A stretch of DNA of 64,000 nt from Mesodorylaimus sp. YZB2_4 (taxonomy: Eukaryota; Nematoda; Enoplea; Dorylaimida; Dorylaimidae), in contig JASANH010001137.1 in the NCBI GenBank assembly GCA_030248295.1, positions 35,645 to 99,644 of the forward strand. The letters run 5' to 3'. Shown piece by piece: positions 1 through 9,752 of this stretch. Within the stretch, counting starts at the first letter, position 1. Every line of letters begins with the position of its first letter. The position numbers were made by a program, and so were the translations under genes. Under the pieces are notes generated by a model. The model did no database searches. It was not told where the DNA came from and worked only from the letters and a program-made list of their open reading frames with translations.

Positions 1-1090
1 TTGTTCGGGCGAGAAATTGGCCAATGGCGGTGTTGTGGGTGGGGCGGTGGCGACGGGCGGCTTCTCCTTTTTCTAAAATGGGAGGGAAAAGTCACCAGAA
101 TCATCGACCCATCTTCAAGCTCTCCCGGATGGACAAAAGTCAGCCCAAAGCATTCACAGGTCTTCAGAGCACGAGGCTGATTTTAAAATTTGAAACCGCA
201 AAAAATGCAACCTCTCACTGGTTAAGGACTTTTCCAGGTTTTTCTACTGTTATGAAGCGGGCGGGAGAGATATCCTTACGTCAGAAGCGGTGAAGAACTG
301 TTCCACTTCTTCCGCATCCAAAACCTGTAAAAAAGTGACACTCAAATTTTGATACTACAAAAAAATAGTAGCTGGAGGAGCGTGCAACGTACCGGGTGGC
401 TGGCACTGGCGTTCAAATTTATCTTTTTCTAGATAGCTCTGATCGACTTTCTTATCGCTCTCATGTTTCGTTTTTGACAATTTTTGATTTCCTTGATATC
501 CTTGATCGCTGCTTCGATGCGTTTGAGATACGGCAGAAGGGTTTCCTGCGAATGGCATATCGATGTCATCCAATACAGCGACTAAAAAAAAAGGCAAATG
601 TGAGCTGATCACTTTACTTTGATTCCCTGATCACGCATAATATTTAGAGGATGGTATGTAAAATACTGTACTCGCGCTCCCTTCAGTTGGAATTTCCTGG
701 GGATTTTCCATTACGTATCAGGCACATCTTGCAGTTCTCGTTGTTCAAAATCTTGACGCGTCTGATAGGTCGCTTTGTGCTTCTTCGTTTGACGACTGTC
801 ATGTTCGTCTTCTCCAGAATCTATCATTTCGTCCCCACCCTCGTGGGCATGCACTAGACGAAAAGAGTTTCGTCAGGCGCATAATGGAGCCATGCATAAA
901 TCTCAAGTCTTGCTCAGCAGTAGACTAGAGCTTAGAGGTAGTCCATAAAGCATGTCCACCAAAACCTCTGTTTGACGTCTCCACCCCTCCACTTTTCATC
1001 AGTTTTACATTGACCCGCCCCCGCCGCCAAAAATAAACGTTTACATTAGCGGAACTCCAGGCAAATATTCATTCTGTAAAAGCATTGCTC
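1..1090. other. No gene recognised; one short MITE-like piece
   Basis: No frame in this stretch gives a protein I recognise; the short ORFs are broken and low in information. Around 935-1010 the sequence reads 'tagtccataaagcatgtcc' followed by CT-rich and GC-rich tracts. This resembles the end of the MITE found at 20509-21551 (terminal GCCATCCATAAAGGA), so it may be a decayed relative. That assignment rests on one short similarity. Confidence 0.35.
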
Positions 1091-1094
1091 CCAG

Positions 1095-2131
1095 ACCGAT
1101 CTGCTGGAACGATGGATCCGATCCGACTGTGACAAGTGCTCGGCGACCATCGATGATCAACGATGTCAAAATTCATCGTGTCAAAAATTTGAAATGCGCT
1201 AAAGTTCAGCACAATATTCCACGTGCAGTTTAGAGAGTCAGGTCAGTCCTGTATATCTCTTCTAAGTTTTTCTTGCATGGCATAAGGAATGTCTCTGAAT
1301 TTATTATAAATTATTTTTCATGCATTTCAGGTTACCAAATGGGTTAAAACAAATTTTGCAAGCATCTTAGCTTATTTGGAGCTATCGAAACAAGTGGCGC
1401 AGACGGGCAATGTCAGTGATGTGACGAACGGCGAGCTGTACAAGTCCTTCGGTGACAATCCAAGTGATGGAATGCTTACGATCAATTTGATCATGAAGTC
1501 AGATGGTGCTCGTCCACTTCACGCCAGCTCTGGCAGCTTGTGGCCCGTCAATTCCGTTATCGCGGAACTACCTCCCAAGATTCGGTATTCTTCTGAAAAT
1601 TGCGTAGTCCGGGCGATGTGGCACGGTTTGCAAAAACCTGAATGGAAAATCTTACTGAAGGTGAAACACTTTGCATGTGGCTGTGTGTCCCTGAACTGAA
1701 ATAGTATGTTCGCAGAAACCACTCGAGGAGATGGATCGACTACAAAGGATTGGTGTCGACTGTCTCATTGGCACAATTCGCAAGAGCGAAGTCCGTCTTT
1801 TTGCGACTGTGTTCGACTTGCCGGCTAGGGCAAGCGTACTCGAGCACATGCAGTACAATGGTTCGTTTGGATGCATGGATTGCATAGACGTTGGCGTTCG
1901 AATCGATGGAACTTTTTGCTGGCCATACGCTGGAGTGTCACCTGAGAAGACAACAGAATGGTTTCAGAAAGTTTACAAATACTTGAAGGTAAAAATTTGC
2001 GTGCTGAGCCTCGAGCATTTCTAAAATTGAACTCTTATTTTTAGGCCAAAGCAAGCAGCAGTAAAGAACCGATTATGGGCGTTAAAAGCGAGTCGGTGCT
2101 AACCAAGTTTATGGGCACTCTTTTACTTTAG
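1095..2131 (+). pseudogene. Tnp2-type (CACTA/EnSpm-like) transposase relic, spliced
   Basis: Four exons join in frame. Exon 1095-1241 carries a zinc-ribbon-like CxxC...C...C stretch (CDKCSATIDD, then CQNSSC). Exon 1331-1660 holds the core 'DGMLTINLIMKSDGA' and 'LWPVNSVIAELPPKIR'. Exon 1716-1988 holds 'ATVFDLPARASVLEH' and 'GSFGCMDC', and exon 2045-2131 holds 'EPIMGVKS'. These fit the transposase_21/Tnp2 family: a variable Cys region, the DG..VFKSS block, the CDLPAK-like block, and the GVKGPS block. Introns are 1242-1330 (89 bp), 1661-1715 (55 bp) and 1989-2044 (56 bp), all GT-AG and all phase 0. The first exon has an in-frame TAA at about 1194, and the protein stops at 2131, so the C-terminal catalytic part is missing. 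It is a truncated, probably dead copy. A domesticated host gene of the same family cannot be excluded. Confidence 0.7.
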
Positions 2132-2139
2132 CCCCTCCA

Positions 2140-2650
2140 ACGCGACTGACCGCGTGCGCACTCGCGCGCTGTTATTCTGTTAGCCGTGACATTAGAAATG
2201 AGATTCAGATTCTGATTCAGACTGGCGCGCTAACGTTTGTTGTGACCGCAACGAAATAAGAGGCCACGCCCCTTTGCGACTGCAAGGAAAGCAGTGCACG
2301 AGAACGATGCAGTGTGATTGGTCGTGTGGTTGGTGAAAACTTGCGTGAAAATATCTCCTCCCATCATTGAAAACATTGACAAATAAGGAATACAAGTGGG
2401 CTAAGTATTCTGTTTCTTCGGAGGGAGGGCTCAGAGGGAAGGGAGGTTTAGACCACCCCGAGCACGCCCTCCCAATGGCGATGAATCCATTTAGGCTCGG
2501 GGGGTCTGGGGGGCAGAGCCCACCAGGGCCATGCTGCGGAGAGCGCGGAGCGCTCGACCATGCTGTGCACTGCCATACTTTTGCTTTTCGTGTTCGCCCA
2601 GTGATCATGACGAATCCGTTTACCTGAGTGCTCATTTCCATATAATGAAT
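2140..2650. other. Non-coding stretch with a GC-rich block
   Basis: No recognisable gene. At 2495-2545 there is a G-rich stretch that can fold partly on itself (ggggggtctggggggcagagccc). Overlapping ORFs on both strands across it look like mirror artefacts of GC-rich sequence. Confidence 0.3.
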
Positions 2651-2675
2651 GTACATGTGTTCGAACCAGAATAAA

Positions 2676-3026
2676 ATGGATTCACCTCAACGTGAGGTGG
2701 ACGGGAGCTGCCGCTTCCGCTGTAGGTCAGAGCAAAAGAAAAAGATTATTGGCAGTATCATCTTTCTGGTGATTATGACCATTTTGGGAAGCACCTTACC
2801 TTTCGTGCCATCACCCAAGGCAATTATCAAAGGACGACCGAATCGACTACAAAATACCACCTTGCTCCCGGCTGCTGATGAACAGATTTGTTTCACCAAC
2901 GAAACGGGTGGTCTGTTTGCCACTTATCACAAATGCATTCTGGAAACTTCCAATCGTTGCCAGCGACAAATGATTTTGAAAAGATATTTTATTAAATCAT
3001 GCTTTGTCACATGCTTTTTGCGTTAG
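2676..3026 (+). CDS. Single-pass membrane protein, probable Polinton gene
   Basis: A protein of about 116 residues starts at ATG 2676; an in-frame ATG lies upstream at 2649. A basic patch (RCRSEQKKK) is followed by a hydrophobic helix, about residues 28-45 (IIGSIIFLVIMTILGSTL), then an outer part with two potential glycosylation sites and several Cys (ICFTNETGG, CILETSNRC). This looks like a type II or signal-anchor protein. An AATAAA signal lies about 30 bp downstream, near 3056. A diverged relic of the same protein is at 40377-40640, which shows the gene belongs to a repeated family. Its place beside the Polinton integrase suggests a Polinton accessory or virion membrane gene. I know no named family for it; function is unknown. 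Confidence 0.55.
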   Translation: MDSPQREVDGSCRFRCRSEQKKKIIGSIIFLVIMTILGSTLPFVPSPKAIIKGRPNRLQNTTLLPAADEQICFTNETGGLFATYHKCILETSNRCQRQMILKRYFIKSCFVTCFLR

Positions 3027-3117
3027 CCTCTGCTTATGGAATGTGTAGTTGACAGGAATAAAAGTATACAAGTTTATTTGTCATTTTCATGGTAACCAGC
3101 ATCCGAGCACACTCATT

Positions 3118-3618
3118 TTAAGCCTGTCTGAACATATCCACCACATCCATGCCTTGAGACAAATACATCTTTAAAGCGTCCATGTTACTAGCATAGGCTT
3201 CTCTGTCCAATCTCATAGACACAACTAAAATGCTCTCATTCCTGTCACTGTGACATATTAGGTCCATATTTTCATACCCGTACAACATCATAATGTTCAA
3301 GCAAGCAAAATAGATTGGCGTAAACGGTTTCACTCCCCACTTGTCATTCTCCCGTTCCAAATAGAAGTTGCTCCTTTTCTTGGCGATTTCTTCCACAGTC
3401 TTCGGTTTCCCCATGCTGGGTTGCCAAACCGACTTGACCAAAACCGGCCATTTACCACCGTGTTGATTCTTCATAATGGCATCCGGAGTTCCAGCCAACA
3501 GGGCGGTGAATTTGGGTAGTTTGGGCGGTTCTTCCATTTGTAATGTCACGTGGTGATTTTCCTGGACCTAATGAACGTAGGCTTCCAAAGCGTTATGATT
3601 AAACTTGGAGTAGGCCAT
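3118..3618 (-). pseudogene. Unknown protein, Polinton-linked, one in-frame stop
   Basis: Read from ATG at 3618-3616 this is a 166-codon frame with a single TAG at codon 17; after that it is open for 143 residues to the stop at 3118. The protein is rich in Met, Lys and aromatic residues (for example WPVLVKSVWQPSMGKP, PFTPIYFACLNIMMLYGY) and has no signal peptide, membrane helix or motif I can assign. It converges with the membrane protein at 2676-3026, and their 3' ends are about 90 bp apart. The even composition and otherwise long open frame suggest a real gene with a recent nonsense change. It is probably a Polinton gene because it lies between Polinton-type genes; function not recognised. 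Confidence 0.5.
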
Positions 3619-3783
3619 TTTTTCGGGTAGTTGATTTACGAGAGCGAAAATTAGACCAACCTTCCAGTACCAAAGCAGGGGTGGACAATGATTTCTTCTG
3701 GCTAAACGGCCGCCTAATATAGCTGTTTAGATTCAGACAAGTCTAAACACGTTTATATGACGTCATAGCTGGCCAAGAATTCC

Positions 3784-3791
3784 TATAAATA
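3784..3791 (+). promoter_or_regulatory. TATA box of the small zinc-finger gene
   Basis: A perfect TATAAATA lies 34 bp before the ATG at 3825. This would place transcription start about 5-10 bp before the start codon, giving a very short leader. Compact promoters of this kind suit virus-like elements. Confidence 0.55.
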
Positions 3792-3824
3792 GACGAGTGA
3801 AAGTGAGAAGTCGTCATTGTCAAA

Positions 3825-4001
3825 ATGTGCTCTGTTGGAGTGAAGTACCTCTGTTCGCACTGCAAAAAGTGGCGTTTAACCCATAACCGGAAGAGGCACG
3901 ACAAGCAACATTTCGTCTGTCAGATTTGTGGAATCATGCGCCCGCCTCGACACGAGTGTGCTCTGAATCAACTGCAATGGATCGCCGTCACGTCCGGCTG
4001 A
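3825..4001 (+). CDS. 58-residue zinc-finger-like protein
   Basis: A short intact ORF of 58 codons plus stop. It has two Cys/His clusters: CSHC at about residues 10-13 with His20, His25 and His29, then CQIC at about 32-35 with H-x-C near 43-45. The spacing fits one or two small zinc-binding knuckles in a basic protein (KKWRLTHNRKRH). A TATA box lies just upstream, so it is probably transcribed on its own. It lies between a Polinton-type gene and the Polinton integrase on the same strand. Small zinc-finger ORFs are plausible in Polintons as regulators, but I recognise no named family. Confidence 0.5.
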   Translation: MCSVGVKYLCSHCKKWRLTHNRKRHDKQHFVCQICGIMRPPRHECALNQLQWIAVTSG

Positions 4002-4149
4002 GTGGTGACCCATATGCTTCTCGGTGTAGCATTGGAAAAGAATACAAAGACGGGAGCCGCTGAAACTGATCAGTCCACGAAGCCGACTTTGCTCAAAAGA
4101 TATGATGGTGTTTTTTTGTAGAAATTACCTGGGCGTGTAGTAATTTGAC

Positions 4150-4523
4150 ATGCTGTCTGTCATGAAAAACCAATTGCTCAAACTGTATACTGCCGCCAGT
4201 AGTCCGGCAGGCTTCGCTAGTGTGAAAAAGTTGTACAAAACTGCTATTGCCCATGGGCTCACTGTATTACGTGACGACGTACGTAAATTTCTCTCTGGAG
4301 TTGATTCTTACACTTTGGTCAAGCCCAAAAGACAACATTTTGCTCGTAATCGTGTCATTACCTCGGGAATTAATGATGTCCATATGGGTGATTTGGCTGA
4401 CATGCAGAAATTAGCAGCCTGAATCGACAAGTATCGATTTTTACTGATCTTAGTTGACGCCTTCAGCAAAAAGTGGTGGGTGGTGCCAGTCAGAAACAAG
4501 GGCGCCCAGGCCATGACTGAGGC
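4150..4523 (+). pseudogene. Polinton integrase, N-terminal part (interrupted)
   Basis: The ORF starts at ATG 4150. It reads the zinc-binding/HTH N-terminal region of Polinton retroviral-type integrases (LKLYTAASSPAGFASVKKL; VRKFLSGVDSYTLVKP; RNRVITSGINDVHMGDL). An in-frame TGA at 4420-4422 follows. The same frame continues into the first catalytic Asp block (LLILVDAFSKKWW, then PVRNKGAQA). The coding sequence stops abruptly at 4523, where the BEL LTR begins. The rest of the gene resumes at 26273, with the 5-bp duplication GAGGC on both sides. Integrase inserts the element into host DNA. The in-frame stop probably preceded or accompanied the loss of function; when it arose relative to the BEL insertion is unknown. 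Confidence 0.85.
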
Positions 4524-4814
4524 TGTTGCGACGGAGCGCGATGGATTTCAAGGCTCACATTACAGCCCAGGAGATGCATGGTCGATTTGTGACTTCACGA
4601 TGTGATTCTTTCTCTTTTTACGCTTAGTTCGCTTTCCTGTGGCTCAGTCTCTTCGTTCTGTCTCCGACCAGAGTGGTCGCCTGCTTATCTTTGTCCGTAA
4701 AAGACAGTGTAACGAAGCTGTGATATATTCAGTCTCTCTCTTCCGGCCGACCTGAGCAGTCGGTTCTCTCGTCGCTCTCTTCAACTACGCTTCCACAACG
4801 CCGCTCTCGCTACA
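4524..4814 (+). repeat. BEL 5' LTR
   Basis: A 291-bp LTR beginning TGTTGCGACGG and ending CTCGCTACA. It matches 14565-14784 plus 26198-26267. The duplicated GAGGC precedes it, and the primer-binding site begins two bases after it with TGGTAGCAGAAC. Confidence 0.85.
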
Positions 4815-4815
4815 A

Positions 4816-5165
4816 GTGGTAGCAGAACGTGGTTACATCTACGATCTTCGCCTCGCCCTTTGTTGTCCGGTCGTCTGGAAGGCGGCGGTGTCAGGAAATG
4901 GTAGTTGTATTGATTGAAAGTGGGCTACGTTGAAGGAGCGATGTGTAAAAGCAACTTGCTACTCGAACTTTACTGTGAACCCCATGAACAAGCTAGCCGG
5001 AAAGTGAGTGGTTAGGGTTCTGTCAAGTCTGGAAAAGCGGAAAGAGCACCGAAGAGCATAGCGTGGGAAGATATTGGCATTTACTCGAACTCGCAATACG
5101 CGACACTCGGGAGGCGAAAGTAGAAGCTGATTAGGGACAAAGGATAGAGTTTATCACACATTATG
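4816..5165. other. BEL leader and junction with the reversed BEL fragment
   Basis: After the primer-site-like sequence there is no forward gag start, so the first part of the forward element's gag is missing. Somewhere before 5166 the sequence passes into the 3' end of the reverse-strand BEL fragment. I could not find a copy of this stretch at the other junction (near 11945), so the reverse fragment shows no LTRs of its own. Confidence 0.4.
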
Positions 5166-5168
5166 TCG

Positions 5169-7014
5169 TCATATGCGTCTAGACTCTTCAGTGTTCTTGG
5201 TGATAATTTCGAGGGGCACGTGTTTGTTGGGAGAAGGCAGCTCGACGACGCGAATCGGATCATCCACGTGTGAACTATTCGTAATGTTGGGGCGACTGAT
5301 TCGGCGGCGCAGTTTTTTGATAATCCAGTTCCAGAGAGCCGAAATAGTTACGTGGGTGCAGCAGGCGAAAATCCAAATGTGTTTGATCATGGCGATGGAA
5401 TGATTGAGAAAGCCCAACGGGGTGTAACGATCCAAATTTTCTAGAATTCGATCTGTCTTGGAATTGGATGGTTGACTGCTTGAAACATCAGCCAACTTGT
5501 TGATAACCACTTGATTTTTATCAATTGCTGCATAAAGATCATTGAGGCTGGTGTGGCCATTCAATTCGTTGTGTGTGTAGAGTTTCAATGGTTTCTGTAT
5601 GATATGCTTGAAATTAGGGAGCACAGAAAAATTTTCATTGAAGATTGCGTGTGAAATAATAGGACCAGTGTATTGGGTAATGGTCCCTATCCATCCTTGG
5701 TGGATCCATACTTTGTCACTCTCGTAATGGAAGAAGACTTCGTCCACCAAGTCACAATCGGCGGGTGGTGAACTTGGATAGGCAATATTTGTTTCAGGGT
5801 CCATATAGGCCATAAATGTGTGATCACGAACAGTCAAGTTCATTGGTATCCACTCCATGCAATGTGGAGGTGTCATTAGCAAGAAGACGTATTCCTCGAC
5901 TGGTGTACATGGCCAAACTTCTAATAGTCTTCCATTGAGTCGAGCCATTATTTCAGTTTTGTTGAGAGAATGACGCGCGACAGGGTTGGTTCTGAGTGGG
6001 CTAATATGAGGTCCAGATGTTGCATTTTCTGTAACGATTGACATGTTTTTGTGAAGGCGGCATTAAGACTTGTGATCATTTGATTGAGTTTCTGTGATTG
6101 ATTGCAATCAGGCTGAGAGCAAGTCGGTTGCATCCTTAACTGCCTCTTTTTTCAGTGCTTCATGTGTTGCATCGAGTTCAGGTTTTTGATCAGATCGCTT
6201 TTGGAGCGTGACTTTGAATTTGTGGACTATTGGGATCTCTCGATCAGTCATTATGGCTCGAGTGCCATCGCATAGCGAGACTTCTTCAGCATTGTCCATG
6301 TCCCATGTCAGTCCAATTACTTGGTCGTCACTGAGGAAACGTCTATCCCAATATTTTCCATAGAACGATTTCCACTTAATGAATTCGCATTGTGCGTCCT
6401 TTTGCAAATTCCCAAATGAGTCTTGATTGGTCTCGTAGAGCGCAAGTCTTTGTGGAATAATCGCAGTGGGCTGTATTTCCTAGATTACTCTCCATTGTTC
6501 TTCCAAAGGTTTCACAAACTTTTCCAGCGACAATATAGCAATTGATTACTTCGCGTGAGTACCACTTGCAGCAGTTCCATGCATTCCCATTGGTGTACGG
6601 ATATTCAACATCGTTTTCTGTATATGCGACACTGTCACTTCCTAAGAGAGTGCCCTCCGAGCAGCGGCGTGATTCGTGCATGTCGCGACATTCGTTTTCG
6701 GAAACGTCTACTTCGATTTCCTGCAGATTTTGATCCCACCCAGATACAGCAAAGTTGGTCCAGGCGGATTTGATTGTCTTCACCTTCCGACACTGATAGG
6801 CAATGCTTTCACAACGAGCAATATTTCGTTTGAAGGTACGAATTGATCCTGTTTGAACGTCACCTGTGGAGTTGGTTGGAGGCACTAGGCATATAGTGCG
6901 GATGGATAGATCGACAACGATTTTGGCTTCATGTGCTTGACATAGCAGTGGCTTGATGCAATGGGAGGTTTGAATGCAGGCGAGAATAAACAGTAGTGAA
7001 ATGAAACTAGACAT
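5169..7014 (-). pseudogene. Envelope-like glycoprotein of the reverse BEL/Pao fragment (broken)
   Basis: Downstream of pol on the reverse strand, an ATG at 7014 starts a clear signal peptide (SFISLLFILACIQTSHC). A Cys-rich ectodomain in three frame-shifted pieces follows: 7014-6376, 6407-6108 and 6044-5169. The last piece has several N-x-S/T sites, a Cys pair around the segment PHCMEWIP, and a hydrophobic segment near its C terminus (IWIFACCTHVTISALWNWI), followed by basic residues (KKLRRR) and a cytoplasmic tail. The layout (signal peptide, ectodomain, membrane anchor, short tail) is that of a viral envelope protein, as known in several BEL/Pao lineages. I cannot assign the fusion class: the ectodomain pattern recalls chuvirus-type glycoproteins captured by BEL elements, but a phlebovirus-type origin is also possible. 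Two frameshifts make it non-functional as it stands. Confidence 0.6.
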
Positions 7015-7229
7015 ACCAAGATGTAGCTTCGGTGTCCTTGTGGTTGATCGCTTGCATGTTGGTTTGTGGTCTGTAGATTCTTCTTCGGACTCATCTTCTT
7101 GAGCCGCATGCTCCGCGATGCGACGTGTTGCGAGTTGAGCAGCGTGACGTCTTGTTCGCTCCTTGGAAGTTTCTTTGAGTAGTGAGAGGCCAGATGCCTC
7201 TGAAGACGTGGTCAGAGGTTCCAAATTCA

Positions 7230-7302
7230 CTGAATAAGGTTCGGACGTTGAACACTGAATAAGGTTGAAGGTTCGGACACTGAATAAGGTTGAACATTCT
7301 AT
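7230..7302. repeat. Three-copy tandem repeat at the pol-env junction
   Basis: Three copies of CACTGAATAAGGTT, spaced about 25 bp apart and joined by variants of gttcgga/gttgaa. They lie where the pol reading frame runs out, just before the env-like region. Pol integrase C-terminal sequence (THLYPIE) is immediately upstream in the reading direction. They may mark slippage or the edge of the pol-env acquisition. Confidence 0.6.
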
Positions 7303-8872
7303 GGGATACAAGTGTGTGATTGACCTTGTGAGAACTGATCCAGATGGCACACGAACTTTTGCCGCCCTTGTTTGACTTTCGCCACTGGGAATGACTTCGG
7401 TAATCTGCCCCAAGGGCCAGGTTCGCGTGGTCCTTCATTCTTGACGAGTACGATGTCTCCAACTTTGGGAGTAACTGGAACGTTTCGGCGTGGTATTTTG
7501 AAGGATGTAGCTGTGCGTTCACGGAGACTGAGCAGATATTCTTGTTTCCAGATACGCCAGAACTGTTCAAGGTGCTTTGTCCTTTGTTCCCCAGCGCAAG
7601 AAGACGATCCTTTAGGGAACGATGCTCTGCGTAAGTGGGATCCTGGGGGTCATTCGGCAAAGAAGGTGTCCCTGTAGATTGGTTTGGCGTCAGAAAGTGT
7701 GCCGGTGTAAGACAAAATCCTGATGAGAAATCTGCTCCCACATTCACGAGGGGTCGAGAGTTCAAGATGGCTTCAATTTCTGTTGTCACAGTTTGGAGTT
7801 GAATGAAGGTGAGGCGGATGCGTCCCAGTGATTTTCGTAGACTTCGTTTAACCAATTGTACCATGCGCTTGTAGTAACCACCTATCCAGGGGGCTCGTTC
7901 TGTTATAAATTTCCATTTGATTCCTTGGGCAGCGACATAGGACAAGGTTTGACAGTTTGTAATCACTTGACGCCACAGACGATCCAAGGCGCTTCGTGCA
8001 AGCTTGAAATTGTCAGCGTTGTCCGAATATATAACCGTTGGTTTGCCACGACGATTGATGAACCGCTGGAGAGCCAACAGAAATTGCTCTGCTGAAAGAT
8101 CTGGAACCAGTTCCAGGTGGAGTGCTCTTGTTGTGAGACATTTAAACAAACAGATCCAGGCTTTGAACGTTGCTGATGGATTCTTTGGATCTTTGTGGTA
8201 CAGTGGTCCCAAATAATCGAGTCCAGTTGTAGAAAATGGCGTGGCTGGTTGGACTCGTGGGTTGGGTAAGGATGGCATTACTGGCGGTTTGAATGGTCCT
8301 TGATCAAATTTTTTGCACTTTCCGCACGAACGTATGTGATGGAAGACCATGGAGCGACCAGCTGGGATCCAATATTGATTGCGAATGCTGGCTAATGTGT
8401 GAGCTACTCTGGCGTGATACAGTTTGCTGTGATAGCTGGCGACCACCAAGGAGGTAAAGTGGTCGTTCCTAGGGAGCAGAATTGGATGCTTGGCGGCGTC
8501 CGGAAAGTCAGCATGTCGAAGGCGTCCACCACAACAGACGATGCCTTGTTCGACGATCCAAAGTTTCAATTCTTTGACCTGTTAATTGGTCTTACCAGAT
8601 TTCGTGACTTCGAAAATGTCTGGAAAGCCTTTCTGTTGAACTTCGAGGATCCATTTGACTTTGGCCTGTTCGAGTTCATCTGCTGTGAGTTCGTGATTTG
8701 GATGTTTGACTTTTGAAACAATTCGGAGTACCCAGGCAGTGACTCTGATCAATTTGGTCAAAGATGAAAATTTCTTGTGATTGATAATGGCTTCTAATCC
8801 CCGCTTTGGAGCCTCAGAGGCGGCAAGGGTCATGCATTGTCTTTCTTCAGAAGCAACGTTTCTCATGGTCAA
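7300..8872 (-). pseudogene. BEL/Pao integrase (reverse fragment)
   Basis: Reverse-strand pieces read a BEL integrase. A linker region comes first (LTKLIRVTAWVLRIVSK, LTADELEQAKVKWI). The HHCC zinc domain follows (HSKLYHARVAHTLASIRNQ ... CGKCKKF). The core has LDYLGPL (first Asp), VIYSDNADNFKLA (second Asp) and the block ERAPWIGGYYKRM. In BEL integrases the catalytic Glu normally sits at GGxxE, and here that position is Lys. An in-frame TAA separates the linker from the zinc domain (around 8583), and a frameshift separates the core from the C-terminal DNA-binding part ending in THLYPIE near 7300. The enzyme is therefore very probably dead by substitution as well as by stops. Confidence 0.8.
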
Positions 8873-8947
8873 GTTGCCCTTTGAATTAGAAGCATCGAAT
8901 AAAGGCCAGTTCTCCTCGCTTTTCTGGCACAGAAATTCGAGTCCATG

Positions 8948-9511
8948 CTACCACAGGGCGGAATTGAGGAGGCCCTTTGCTGGGAGGCCTCTTGAAGCGA
9001 GGTCTGCTGGATTGCGTTCCGTGTCCACGTAATGGTATTCGGCTTTAAATCGATCCTTGATTCGATCAACGCGGTTGCGCACGAACACCGTTGGTGGCTT
9101 TTCAGAGTGAAGCCAATGGAGGACACACTGTGAATCCGTCCATACAACGTGGCGTTGAACAGGCATATGCAATGATCTAGAAATGAATTCATGACACTTT
9201 TTGCCAACGTGTACTGCCATGAGTTTGAGGCGTGGTATTGTCATTGTTGGACGCAGCGGTGCTAATCGAGCCTTTGCGAAAAGCAGTTGCGATTGGATTT
9301 CGTTTTCATTGATGATGCGCAGGTATGTGCAAGTGCCATACGCATCCTTGGAGGCATCGCAAAAGGTGTGCAATTCGTATGTAGAGCCATTTCCCAGGAA
9401 CCGTGGTACTTCGAATGTGGAAATCGCAGTAAGGTCCTGGGTGATCGATTGCCATTGATCGATTGCTGTAGCTAAGATTGGGTCGTCCCAACCGATGTTG
9501 TCCTCCCACAA
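8948..9511 (-). pseudogene. BEL/Pao RNase H (reverse fragment)
   Basis: The reverse frame gives HTFCDASKDAYGTCTYLR, FAKARLAPLRPTMTIPRLKL, VVWTDSQCVLHWL and VDTERNPADLASRG, the aspartic-protease-less pol RNase H blocks of the BEL family. Upstream (9520-9750) the 'ILKHIASFFDPIGLVSPAL' hinge between RT and RNase H is present in another frame. RNase H removes the RNA strand during reverse transcription. It is separated from the RT frame by frameshifts, so pol is not continuous. Confidence 0.8.
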
Positions 9512-9752
9512 CTTTTGAAGCAGGATTTTTTTTGCAATAGTGCTGGTGACACGAGTCCTATTGGGTCAAAAAACGAGGCGATGTGTTTCAGTATTGTCCT
9601 CTTTGTGGTCGGGTTCTGATGGTCGAACGCTTTGGGTGTTGGAAGGGACAGAGTGTCACTGTCTGGATTTCATGGAAGGCCCAGAATTTTAAACTTTTCC
9701 ATGGCTCGATCCTCTGTGGGAATGTGTTCAACGTTGTTTGTGAATTCGTCAT

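Noticed and set aside
2367-2656. Overlapping ORFs on both strands over the GC-rich block
   Set aside because: Mirror-image frames in GC-rich sequence with no recognisable motif.
5173-5403. Forward ORFs within the env-like region and other forward frames at 6542-9807
   Set aside because: They are antisense shadows of the reverse-strand BEL pol and env.
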